Assembly (NCBI GenBank): GCA_021781745.1
Contig: JAJXWH010000026.1
Location: 1 to 64,000 of the forward strand
Length of the DNA: 64,000 nucleotides
DNA from: Bacillota bacterium
GTDB lineage: Bacteria > Bacillota > Clostridia > Clostridiales > Clostridiaceae
Direction of reading: 5' to 3'
The notes beneath the pieces were generated by a model. It had not been told where the DNA came from. It did not search any database and saw only the letters and a program-made list of their open reading frames with translations. The translations under genes and the position numbers were made by a program. Shown piece by piece: positions 50,773-59,372 of the stretch. Each line of letters starts with the position of its first letter. The first letter of the stretch is position 1.

Positions 50773-53290
50773 CCGGCATTACCTCACCTATACTATCTAT
50801 TTTTTTACTAAAATATTGATAAATAAATGATATCACTATAAGTGTCACACCAAAAATGAAATATGATACTATTCTATATCCTTGGGATATGAAAGAAAGG
50901 TCAATAATAAACAATTTTGCTACTGACAATATAGATAATCCGAGACCAAACCTCCTTATAAAGGCATACCGCTTTATAAATCCAAATGTAATCCATGCAA
51001 AGGAAGCAATCAGATAAACTATACTTATGACTGCATTATTAAACCCAAGTCCATACTGCGTTATCAAATTTTGTGTTAAAACTACTACAAAATAAAAGGA
51101 AATGATAAGCGGATACCATTCAATTCCAAGACGTCTCTCTATCACAAAACTTAAAATCAAATCCCTTAACGCCAAAATTGCAAGTATAGCGATTATCGCC
51201 AATTCTAATGTTCCTATTATACAAACAACAGTATTAGCCTCATAAAGAGCACCTTTTACTGGTGAAGCAAAGTTTAATAATAAAGCAGCTATTAATGCAA
51301 TAATATAGATTGCAAAAGATATAGCTTTCATAGCTTTATCATAAATAGATTTTATTCTAGGAATAAAATAAGCAGTTAAAAAGCTGGCCAAAATCATCGC
51401 TGCTGTAATAAGATAATTCAAATTTAAACTACCACCTGCAAATATTCTTGATAAATAGCCACCCACTTTATCTCCTATTATATATAATAAAAAAATCCAC
51501 GAATTAATTGTTACAATATACTTAAAAAGCAATTTTGACTTTTCTGCAAAATCTTTTTTATACACTAATAAACTTAAAACTATAATGCTTCCTATTGTAA
51601 TTGCAAGGTACTTATAAACAAAAAGTGGGTTTCCAAGATTTGTGACATCAAAAAGTATAAATGCAGCTAGGCACATAGACGAAATAATGACTCCAGCTTT
51701 TTTAAAGTCTTTTAATTCTTTATATATACCATATGAAAGCAGTGCAATACCTTCAACCAACCAGCCTAAGGATAACCACACCTTACCGAATTGGAACGGT
51801 ATTACAAGAACAACAAAAGTTAGTCCAGTAATATAGAAAAGTGCTCTTGCTTTCTGCTCTTTTGTCATATAGTCTTCTGCAAACTTTCCTAAAGACAAAT
51901 AAACAACAGCAAATATAATAGATAAAAGTCCTGTATAATCTGAAAGTTTTAAAATATAAAATACTGAATATAAAAGAAAAGTGCTTATTACTGTATTAAA
52001 AGTCATTAAAACAATATCCGCATTATTAAAGCTGAGCTTTTTCCTAAAAGAACTTATGACAGGAATAAGGGTATAAATTATAAAGGCAAAAATAATGTAA
52101 AGTATTGTTATAAAATCATCTTTAGAAAATACCGCACTCCTAGATCTTCCAAAAAACATAATGGCAGAAATATAGAATGATCCTATTACATTAAGTGCAA
52201 AGCCTATGTATGCAGTTGCATTCCACTTCTTGTTAACTGAGATAATAAGCGCAAACATATTTAATATTACAAAATAAACCATTGCACCATATACTATAGT
52301 TTTGCTTCCTGCAATGGAGAAAAGGGGCAGATATCCACCTATCATTGCAAAAATCGATATAGTTTGAGAATTGTACCTTTGAGATAAAACAAAAGCTAAA
52401 ACTGTTATAAGAATACACATCCCTAAAGCTGTATACATATTCAGAATTCCGAATTTAAAGAAGCTTAACGCAATGGCTACATATAATACAGCTACTCCGC
52501 CACTTGTAATTCCAAGAGAAAAAACATTTGGCTTTTTACGATTTAGTAATTCGCCAGCTATAAGCATTGCAATACCAAATATAAAAGCAACTATACACTT
52601 CAAAGCATCAGGCAATCTGGTATATGCAAACTGAGATGCTGTAATTACACTTATTACAAGCAGTAAAACGCCTAGCTTATTCATAATATTAAGCCCTATA
52701 AAGGACTCAATATTATTCTGTTTTACCCGTGCTTTTATTTCTTCCTCTGTAACTTTTTCCTGCTTTAACTTTGCAAATTCTTCAGCTCGATTTTCACTTA
52801 ATTCTCTTGCTCTCTTTCCAAATTCTTCGCGAGCAAGTATTATTTTTGCGTTAATCAAATCTCTTAACTCACCAAGTTTTTTATAAATTTCATCCTCAAT
52901 GTTTACCCTATTAGCCTTTAATATATTAACCATATCATCTATCTGTTTTTTTACTGAAACTTCTAGGTTGGTCAACCTACTAACTTCCCCTGAAATATTT
53001 GATTTATAATAAACATCTATTTTACTATTAACTACATTCAGTATCTGGATTTTTTCGCTATAAAATTGCTCATATAATGCGTTTCTAAGCTTCTTGTTTT
53101 CTTCTGATATTTTTAAGTTATCGCTTTTTTCCTTCTCAAGAAATTCCTTATACTTTTGAAGCTCTGTTTTTAAGCTTTGATTTTCAATCAATATGTTGCT
53201 ATTTTTCATATTAGTCAGTTCAGTTTCAAGGCTATATAAAACTTCTTTTTGCTTATCTATAATCTTTTTTAAATTATCCACCGTCGACAC
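50750..53290 (-). CDS. DUF2339 polytopic membrane protein
   Basis: An 846-residue protein. The first 190 residues are cytoplasmic and strongly coiled-coil (Lys/Glu/Leu-rich, for example LKTELQKYKEFLEKEKSDNL). The rest holds roughly 22-24 short membrane helices in regular succession, as in DUF2339 proteins. No enzymatic motif is visible. The family is widespread, of unknown function, and pairs with DUF3999, as in this operon. Reading can start at TTG 53335, but GGGGAG lies inside that extension six bases before GTG 53290, which I take as the start. A second GTG is three codons on. Confidence 0.82.
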   Translation of the reverse strand: MSTVDNLKKIIDKQKEVLYSLETELTNMKNSNILIENQSLKTELQKYKEFLEKEKSDNLKISEENKKLRNALYEQFYSEKIQILNVVNSKIDVYYKSNISGEVSRLTNLEVSVKKQIDDMVNILKANRVNIEDEIYKKLGELRDLINAKIILAREEFGKRARELSENRAEEFAKLKQEKVTEEEIKARVKQNNIESFIGLNIMNKLGVLLLVISVITASQFAYTRLPDALKCIVAFIFGIAMLIAGELLNRKKPNVFSLGITSGGVAVLYVAIALSFFKFGILNMYTALGMCILITVLAFVLSQRYNSQTISIFAMIGGYLPLFSIAGSKTIVYGAMVYFVILNMFALIISVNKKWNATAYIGFALNVIGSFYISAIMFFGRSRSAVFSKDDFITILYIIFAFIIYTLIPVISSFRKKLSFNNADIVLMTFNTVISTFLLYSVFYILKLSDYTGLLSIIFAVVYLSLGKFAEDYMTKEQKARALFYITGLTFVVLVIPFQFGKVWLSLGWLVEGIALLSYGIYKELKDFKKAGVIISSMCLAAFILFDVTNLGNPLFVYKYLAITIGSIIVLSLLVYKKDFAEKSKLLFKYIVTINSWIFLLYIIGDKVGGYLSRIFAGGSLNLNYLITAAMILASFLTAYFIPRIKSIYDKAMKAISFAIYIIALIAALLLNFASPVKGALYEANTVVCIIGTLELAIIAILAILALRDLILSFVIERRLGIEWYPLIISFYFVVVLTQNLITQYGLGFNNAVISIVYLIASFAWITFGFIKRYAFIRRFGLGLSILSVAKLFIIDLSFISQGYRIVSYFIFGVTLIVISFIYQYFSKKIDSIGEVMPDDEKTNG

Positions 53291-53457
53291 CAGCGTCTCC
53301 CCTAACTTTCTCTGTATATTTAGTAATATTTGCAAACTGTATGGTTATAATTACTATATATTCTATCATATTCCATCAAGTAGAGCAAATACCCTCATAC
53401 TAGGATTCAATCATGAGAGAAATAAACTTAAAATTCACTATAAATAGCTAACGTTAA

Positions 53458-55863
53458 TTATAAAACTTGTTCTGTTCTTTCTATTATATCATCTTGAGTT
53501 TGCTTAGATAATACATTGAAGAATGCACTATACCCTGCTACTCTAACAATTAAATCTCTATATTTTTCCGGATTCTTTTGTGCATCAAGTAGTGTATCTC
53601 TAGATACTACGTTATATTGTACATGGAATCCCTCTAATCGATTAAAGAAAGTTCTAATTAATAAAATTAGCTTCATTCTATCATCTTCTTTAGATAACAT
53701 TTGAGGTGTAACTTTTTGATTTAATAGTACCCCTCCTGTAATATCGTGTGTTGGCAATTTTGAAACTGATTTAAATACTGATGTAGGTCCGTTTTTATCC
53801 ATAGCATGAGATGGAGAACAACCTTCTGCCAAAGGTTCTCCTGCTTTTCTTCCATCCGGGGTTGCTAAAGTTCCAGCTCCCTGAGGTACATTTGCTGAAA
53901 TTGAAGATGTTCCTGCATAATAGCAACCTCCAATTGGTCCTCTGCCATGTCTAGTATTTTTATGTTTCTTTATTTCGTCAATATAAATGTCATAAGCTTC
54001 TCTTAACAACAAATCTATATAATCATCGTCATTACCATATTTAGGTGCATCATTAATTAATATATCTTGAATATTTTTACCTTCTTCTCCTTCAAAATTA
54101 TTAATTAAGGCATTCCAAACTTGTGCTGGGGTGAAGCTTTTATCTTCAAACACGCACTTTTTAATTGCTGCAAGAGAATCTCCAAGATTTGCAATTCCTA
54201 CTTGAAGGTCACTTATAAAATCATATACAGCTCCACCTTCTTTTAAGTTTAATCCTCTTTCAATGCAATCAGCAGTTAAAGCCGAGCATAATATGTCTGC
54301 TGTAACTTCTTCTATTGCTAAATCTGCACAGCTGTCTATAATTACACTATGTCTTGTGAATTCACGAATTATCTTATCCCAAGCTTTCATAACTTCATCA
54401 AAAGAAGTCATATCCTTAAAGTGGCCAACACCTTCACAAAGCTTAGTTCCTGACTCTAAGTCAACTCCATCATTCAATGCTATCAATAGAGATTTAGGGA
54501 AATTTAAGAAACTCATACCAGTACATCTATATCCCCATTTACCTGGAACTGCTACTTCAACACATCCAATTGCGCTATAGTTATATGCATCCTTTTCATC
54601 TACACCTTTTTCAATAAATGACGGAATAATAACTTCATCACTATTAAAGGCTGGCATTCCAAAGCCTAATCTTACTACTTCAATACATTCCTTCATAAAA
54701 TCATCGGATAATCCTCTATGATAACGTACTGTTAAATTAGGTTGTGGTAATTTTGTCTGAGCAACACTCTTTAAAATTAAATAACTTAAAGGATTCACTG
54801 CATCCTTCTTATCTACAGTCTGCCCCCCTACTGTAACATTCTGATATAATGGACTACCTGCACTGAAACGCGTATGAGACCAGCTTCTTATTTTATTTAT
54901 TGTAAAAGTCTTAAGCCATAAATTTGTTAATAACTCAGTAGCTCCAGCTTCAGTAATTAACCCAAGTTTTAAATCATTCTCATAGAAAGGATTTAAATAC
55001 TGATCCATTCTTCCATAAGAAAGTGAATGTCCATTTGACTCAATTTGTAAAACTAAGTGAATCATCCATAGAGATTGAACTGCTTCATGAAAAGTTTCTG
55101 CTGGATAATTTGGAACTTTATTTAATATTCTTGACATTTCTATTAACTCTGCTTTTCTATTTGCATCTGCTTCCTTGTCTGCAAGTATTAATGCTAAGTC
55201 TGCATAGCGTTTTGCAAAATCTGCTATTGCATCAAGTACAATTAAGATTGCCCTGTAAAAATATGATTTATTTAAATTTCTATAATCAGTAAGATCTAAT
55301 TCTTTTAATTTCTTTTCTGTTCTTTCTTTATAATTAATTAATCCTAGTTTTAATACAGTTTCGTAGTTAACTGCAATGTGTGCATCCCCTGAAGTAATAT
55401 TACCTTCTGCTTTTATAATTCCCAAATCATAAAAAACTCTACTTTCAGCAGGCATTCCTGCAAGTCCTCTATCTTTTAAGGTTTTATGCTCCCAAAATGG
55501 TGCTATTTCTCGTAATGCTTCCTTACTTTCTTCAGTAATATAGAATATATCACCATCACGTTTTTCAAATTCATCTAGTTCATCTATAACCCAATCCATT
55601 GCATATTCAGGAAAAATTGGTGCTGAACGATTTGAAGATGCCTGATTCCCTACAATTAAAGTTTTATCTTCAATAAATATGCTCATATTCTTTAATATAT
55701 TTTCTAAACATAATGCTCTACGTAATACCATAGGTTTATCTGCATGTTCTTTATAACTCTCTGTTGTAAGTTTAGCTCTTTCTACACACACCATAGATTT
55801 TGCATTTAATAAGTCCTCTCTGAAATTATGCATTCTATCAGTTAGTTCTCCAAAATAATTCAT
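53458..55863 (-). CDS. Glycyl radical enzyme, PflD/YbiW-like, not pyruvate formate-lyase
   Basis: An 801-residue glycyl radical enzyme. The radical loop near the C-terminus is RVAGYSAFF with Gly777. The thiyl loop is SAIGCVEVAVPGKWGYRCTG, with one Cys (Cys434) and Glu436. Classical PFL has Cys-Cys here, so formate acetyltransferase activity is unlikely; a Cys-x-Glu pair is the dehydratase/lyase type. VPGKWGYRCTGMSF resembles E. coli PflD and YbiW, which as far as I recall act on 1,5-anhydrohexitol 6-phosphates. No PTS or sugar kinase is nearby, so the substrate is open. The activase gene (58410) and a DeoR regulator (57334) are close, and the promoters share operators. ATG 55863 follows AAGGGAG. 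Confidence 0.9.
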   Translation of the reverse strand: MNYFGELTDRMHNFREDLLNAKSMVCVERAKLTTESYKEHADKPMVLRRALCLENILKNMSIFIEDKTLIVGNQASSNRSAPIFPEYAMDWVIDELDEFEKRDGDIFYITEESKEALREIAPFWEHKTLKDRGLAGMPAESRVFYDLGIIKAEGNITSGDAHIAVNYETVLKLGLINYKERTEKKLKELDLTDYRNLNKSYFYRAILIVLDAIADFAKRYADLALILADKEADANRKAELIEMSRILNKVPNYPAETFHEAVQSLWMIHLVLQIESNGHSLSYGRMDQYLNPFYENDLKLGLITEAGATELLTNLWLKTFTINKIRSWSHTRFSAGSPLYQNVTVGGQTVDKKDAVNPLSYLILKSVAQTKLPQPNLTVRYHRGLSDDFMKECIEVVRLGFGMPAFNSDEVIIPSFIEKGVDEKDAYNYSAIGCVEVAVPGKWGYRCTGMSFLNFPKSLLIALNDGVDLESGTKLCEGVGHFKDMTSFDEVMKAWDKIIREFTRHSVIIDSCADLAIEEVTADILCSALTADCIERGLNLKEGGAVYDFISDLQVGIANLGDSLAAIKKCVFEDKSFTPAQVWNALINNFEGEEGKNIQDILINDAPKYGNDDDYIDLLLREAYDIYIDEIKKHKNTRHGRGPIGGCYYAGTSSISANVPQGAGTLATPDGRKAGEPLAEGCSPSHAMDKNGPTSVFKSVSKLPTHDITGGVLLNQKVTPQMLSKEDDRMKLILLIRTFFNRLEGFHVQYNVVSRDTLLDAQKNPEKYRDLIVRVAGYSAFFNVLSKQTQDDIIERTEQVL

Positions 55864-55914
55864 AAATTTTCTCCCTTCATTTTTAAACTAATATTTCAAC
55901 TATACGACACTTAC

Positions 55915-56022
55915 TTTCATTTGAAATATATATATTTTCTTTTATAACTTTATTATATATTGCGAATATCTTTTGTCAAACATTTTATTTCATTTGAAAT
56001 TTAACAAGCATTCATTCGAAAT
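55915..56022 (-). promoter_or_regulatory. Promoter and operators of the glycyl radical enzyme gene
   Basis: On the minus strand TTGACA (55979-55974), 16-base spacer, TATAAT (55957-55952). Three copies of the palindrome flank it: TTTCATTTGAAA at 55915-55926 (leader) and 55988-55999 (just upstream of -35), and a degenerate ATTCATTCGAAAT at 56010-56022. The same motif occurs before the activase gene, so a common regulator, most simply the nearby DeoR protein, is likely. Confidence 0.7.
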
Positions 56023-56083
56023 AAAATTATAAAAGCAATAAACTTTACTTCCCGATTACTTTTTAATTCCAAAATAAATAAAA

Positions 56084-56147
56084 TGTATAGCATACTTGAC
56101 ATCCGCTGTAAAGCGTACTATACTCAAATTGTAAAGTTCACTATACA
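56084..56147 (+). promoter_or_regulatory. Promoter with three 23-bp-spaced XRE operators
   Basis: TTGACA (56096-56101), 17-base spacer, TATACT (56119-56124). Three 18-base sites of the form TGTAWAG-N4-CTWKACA start at 56084, 56107 and 56130, exactly 23 bases apart. They cover the -35 box, the spacer plus -10 box, and the start of transcription. Confidence 0.8.
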
Positions 56148-56167
56148 TTTAGAAAGGCAGTGATAAA

Positions 56168-56377
56168 TTGCAAACTAGAATACAGGATTTACGAAAAGCA
56201 AAAAAGATTACTCAAAGTGAGCTTGCAGATGCAGTCAATGTAACAAGACAAACAATTATATCTCTTGAGAATGGTAGATATAATGCTTCACTAATCTTGG
56301 CACACAAAATTGCACAGTTCTTTGAAGTATCCATTGAAGAAGTATTTATTTTTGATCAGGAGGATGAAAATATATGA
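56168..56377 (+). CDS. XRE-family Cro/CI-type regulator, 69 aa
   Basis: A minimal helix-turn-helix protein: TRIQDLRKAKKITQSELADA, VNVTRQTIISLENGRYNASL, then AHKIAQFFEVSIEEVFIF, a complete HTH_3 domain without any effector domain. Such small regulators often repress their own operon. The promoter has three evenly spaced 18-base operators. Start is TTG 56168 after AAAGGCAGTGAT. It overlaps the next gene by four bases (ATGA), so it is coupled to a four-helix membrane protein. Neither belongs obviously with the glycyl radical genes around them. Confidence 0.9.
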   Translation: MQTRIQDLRKAKKITQSELADAVNVTRQTIISLENGRYNASLILAHKIAQFFEVSIEEVFIFDQEDENI

Positions 56378-56853
56378 AAGGTATTTTATGTGGAAGCACA
56401 GTAAAAACTAACGAGGACTATAAAAAAGTAGTAAAAAATCGAATGAAAGTTATGATCCTAATTACTATAATAGGAATTCTTACAGCAACAGTTGGCTTTG
56501 GGGCAGAATTCTATTTAAATACATCTATTAGTGAACATATGCTTGGTGTTTATTCAGGGGTTGGTGTTGGTCTTTTCGCAGTTGGTATAATTTTATGGAT
56601 AAAAAACGCACTTCTCCTTAATAACGATGAAAAACTGAAGAAAAGCCGTCTAAATAATACAGATGAAAGAATTCAAGAAATCGGAAATAAATCATTGCGA
56701 GTAGCTGCCTGTTTAATGCTTATAACTATCTATGTAACTGCATTAATTGGAGGGCTATTTTATCCAATATTAGTTGAAGTTCTTATGTTTATAAGCTGCA
56801 TCTTCTTATTAACTTATATAGTTGCATTTAAGTATTACAATAATAAAATGTAA
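56374..56853 (+). CDS. Four-helix membrane protein coupled to the XRE regulator
   Basis: A 159-residue membrane protein with four helices (about 25-45, 58-78, 108-128, 133-152) and a charged loop between helices 2 and 3 (NNDEKLKKSRLNNTDERIQEIGNK). XRE-membrane protein pairs like this are common in Firmicutes, and the loop pattern DERIQEI resembles DUF2178-type proteins. Its role is unknown; sensing membrane stress and controlling the XRE repressor is one idea (inference). GGAGGA precedes ATG 56374. The start overlaps the regulator's stop. Confidence 0.78.
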   Translation: MKGILCGSTVKTNEDYKKVVKNRMKVMILITIIGILTATVGFGAEFYLNTSISEHMLGVYSGVGVGLFAVGIILWIKNALLLNNDEKLKKSRLNNTDERIQEIGNKSLRVAACLMLITIYVTALIGGLFYPILVEVLMFISCIFLLTYIVAFKYYNNKM

Positions 56854-56910
56854 AGATAATTGTATTGTGATGAAATATAATTTTTTATATAACAAGGAGG
56901 AATAGGTTAA

Positions 56911-57096
56911 ATGAAAAACCAAAATATATTTACAATAAGTTTAATATTACTCACAATTACAGTAATATGTATGTGGATTGGTTTGTTTTTGTTACCATTT
57001 TCTGATATTGCAATTAGAACCATAGGCGGTGTAATGCTTGTTGACTTAGTTATTTTAAGTTATAGCACAGTAAAATTAAGAAATAACACTAAATAA
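56911..57096 (+). CDS. Small two-helix membrane protein
   Basis: A 61-residue protein with two membrane helices (about 6-30 and 35-54) and a basic C-terminus (KLRNNTK), so the C-terminus is probably cytoplasmic. It has a strong site AAGGAGGAAT before ATG 56911 and lies 57 bases after the four-helix protein in the XRE operon, before the terminator at 57236. Function unknown. Confidence 0.75.
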   Translation: MKNQNIFTISLILLTITVICMWIGLFLLPFSDIAIRTIGGVMLVDLVILSYSTVKLRNNTK

Positions 57097-57235
57097 CGCT
57101 TTAAGGGAATTTCAAAAAAATCGATTATGTACCATTTGTAGGATAGTATTATAATTAATTTTATTATAGTTAATTATAGGCAGATAAAGAATATACGAGT
57201 TCTACTTTGCAGGAATTGCTACTATAATAAACGCT

Positions 57236-57280
57236 AAAAATACCACTTTGTTCAAATAAATTTGTGGTATTTTTTATACA
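57236..57280 (+). terminator. Terminator of the XRE operon
   Basis: AAAAATACCAC (57236-57246) and GTGGTATTTTT (57264-57274) form an 11-bp stem with TTTGT/ATTTG-rich loop sequence, then a T-rich tail. Confidence 0.8.
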
Positions 57281-57333
57281 CAATATTTTTATATACTCTT
57301 AATTATTAACGATGATTTCTTCTATGTATTAAA

Positions 57334-58086
57334 CTAATCAACCTTCACCATTCGAACCTCTATTTTTTCCTTTTTTAAATCATCTAAAATATCCTTTGGA
57401 ATATTAGCATCTGTTAATACATAGCTTACTTCTTCAGCTCTAAATTGAGCTACTACTCCTCTTTCTGAAAACTTTGATGATTCTGTTAATATTATAATTT
57501 TATTAGCACTTTCAGCCATAGCCTGAACTGTTTCAGTCCGCATTAAGTTTTTTCCTGTAAATCCAATTTTAGAGTTATAGCCATCTGTTCCAATAAACAA
57601 TTTATCTACAAAAAAGTCTTTAACAGATTTTCTAGTAAGAGGGCCTACTACAACCTGAGATTCTGGTTGATAATCCCCTCCAAGCAATACTACCTTTGCA
57701 TTTCCTTCTCTAATATAGTTTGCAATAAATGTAGAATTAGTTATTATAGTTATATCCCTTTTATTGTATGCAAGTTCTTCTGCAAGTAAAGCACAGGATG
57801 ACCCCGACTCAATCATAACTGTCTCCCCATCACTCACAAGTTCACATGCTAAATATGCTATTTTACGTTTTATATCATAATTAAAAGCTAACCTGCTATT
57901 AATATCATCACTTGAAGTCATGACTGCATAACCATGTTCACGCTTTAATAATCCTTTTTCTTCTAATGCACCAAGATCTTTACGTATTGTCACTTGAGAC
58001 ACATTTAAAAGCTCTGATAATTTGCTAACCTCTATACGCTTGTTTTCGTTGACAATTTCAAGAAGCTTTGTATACCTATCTGTCAT
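57334..58086 (-). CDS. DeoR-family regulator, probable controller of the glycyl radical cluster
   Basis: A 250-residue DeoR protein. The N-terminal helix-turn-helix is RIEVSKLSELLNVSQVTIRK, DLGALEEKGLLKREHG (about 16-52). The C-terminal sensor domain has the DeoRC pattern IESGSSCALLAEEL and FIGTDGYN, which binds phosphorylated sugars or polyols in characterised members. It sits between the enzyme gene and the activase gene and is divergent from the latter. The TTTCATWTGAAA palindromes before both are its probable sites (inference). A phospho-sugar effector would fit a PflD/YbiW-type substrate. ATG 58086 follows AAGGAGGAG. Confidence 0.9.
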   Translation of the reverse strand: MTDRYTKLLEIVNENKRIEVSKLSELLNVSQVTIRKDLGALEEKGLLKREHGYAVMTSSDDINSRLAFNYDIKRKIAYLACELVSDGETVMIESGSSCALLAEELAYNKRDITIITNSTFIANYIREGNAKVVLLGGDYQPESQVVVGPLTRKSVKDFFVDKLFIGTDGYNSKIGFTGKNLMRTETVQAMAESANKIIILTESSKFSERGVVAQFRAEEVSYVLTDANIPKDILDDLKKEKIEVRMVKVD

Positions 58087-58260
58087 AGAAACTCCTCCTT
58101 CTCTTTGGCATTTTCAAAAAAACTATTTAATATGCCTTAGTCCAATGGTAATTATATCATAATCTATTTACAAAATGAATTATTTATATTTCGAATAAAA
58201 GTAAATGTGCTTATTAATGATTATATACTATTTTAAATAATAGCAAAGAACATTATTAAA

Positions 58261-58329
58261 TTCTTTTGAAATACATAATTATTTCATATGAAAGTTTTTA
58301 TTTACACTTAAAATTTTTCATGCTAACAT
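58261..58329 (+). promoter_or_regulatory. Promoter and operators of the activase gene
   Basis: TTTACA (58301-58306), 17-base spacer, TAACAT (58324-58329). Upstream lie TTCTTTTGAAAT (58261-58272, degenerate) and the perfect palindrome TTTCATATGAAA (58282-58293), eight bases before the -35 box. The gap also contains the DeoR promoter on the other strand. Confidence 0.6.
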
Positions 58330-58409
58330 TAAATAAACAGATAACCCTTAAATTAATGGGGTAGTCTTAATACTAATCTTATATTAATTCATATATGGAG
58401 GTGTCTTTT

Positions 58410-59312
58410 ATGGACAATATAAAAGCTTGTATTTTTAATATTCAAAAATACAGTATTCACGATGGTCCTGGAATTAGAACAGTAGTTTTTTTTAAAGGCT
58501 GCCCCTTAAGTTGCTTATGGTGTTCCAACCCAGAATCTCAAGATAATAAAATACAAATTGTATGTGATAAAACTAAGTGCGTACAATGCCTTCATTGTAT
58601 AGATATTTGTCCTAATGATGCTATTTCATTAAAAAATAATCATATAGAAGTTAGTTCTAATAAATGTATCTCTTGTTTTACTTGCAAGAATTCCTGTCCT
58701 AACAAAGCATTTTCAGCGGAAGGCAAGTTTTTAACTCTTTCTGAAGTTATGAAAGATGTTATGAAGGATGAAATGTTTTACGAAGAATCTAATGGAGGTG
58801 TTACTTTGTCTGGTGGTGAAGTATTAATGCAGCATGAGTTTGCATGTGAACTTTTAAAACTACTGAAAGAAAAAAACATACACACAGCAATTGAAACTAC
58901 CGGATACACTTCAAAAGAAATATTTGTACAATTTATTGAAAATGTAGATTTATTGCTATTTGACATGAAACACTACGATAGAGAAAAACATTTTAAAGCT
59001 ACAAATGTTTATAATGATTTGATTATTGAAAATTTAAAACTTGCTATTGATATAGAAAAAGAAGTCATTATACGTATTCCTGTAATCCCTAATATAAACT
59101 CTAGTTTAGAAGATGCTAAAGGATTTTGTAAGTTACTAAAATCAGTTAATGCAAAGAAAGTAAACCTACTTCCTTTTCATCAATTTGGACAAAAAAAGTA
59201 CGAGCTCCTAAACAAATCTTATACGTTTGAGAATGTAAAACAACTTCATGAGGAAGATTTATTAGAGTATAAGAATATTTTCATTAAAAATGGGTTTGAT
59301 TGTTATATCTAA
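58410..59312 (+). CDS. Glycyl radical enzyme activating enzyme (radical SAM)
   Basis: A 300-residue radical SAM protein that installs the glycyl radical on its partner, here very probably the enzyme at 53458-55863. The SAM cluster motif is CPLSCLWC (CxxxCxxC, about 31-38) after SIHDGPGIRTVVFFKG. Two further 4Fe-4S sites follow (CVQCLHCIDICP and CISCFTCKNSCP, about 55-105), as in activases of dehydratase-type glycyl radical enzymes; PFL activase lacks them. This agrees with the enzyme not being a PFL. Reading can start at ATG 58395, but it overlaps GGAGG, so ATG 58410 is chosen. Confidence 0.93.
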   Translation: MDNIKACIFNIQKYSIHDGPGIRTVVFFKGCPLSCLWCSNPESQDNKIQIVCDKTKCVQCLHCIDICPNDAISLKNNHIEVSSNKCISCFTCKNSCPNKAFSAEGKFLTLSEVMKDVMKDEMFYEESNGGVTLSGGEVLMQHEFACELLKLLKEKNIHTAIETTGYTSKEIFVQFIENVDLLLFDMKHYDREKHFKATNVYNDLIIENLKLAIDIEKEVIIRIPVIPNINSSLEDAKGFCKLLKSVNAKKVNLLPFHQFGQKKYELLNKSYTFENVKQLHEEDLLEYKNIFIKNGFDCYI

Positions 59313-59321
59313 AAGTAAAAA

Positions 59322-59368
59322 TTAAGTACAAACAGAAAGTATTAAATTCTAATTTGTACTTTATTTTA
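59322..59368 (+). terminator. Terminator of the activase gene
   Basis: AAGTACAAA (59324-59332) and TTTGTACTT (59353-59361) form a 9-bp stem followed by TATTTT. It also lies at the end of the convergent RND gene and may serve both. Confidence 0.75.
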
Positions 59369-59372
59369 ATTA

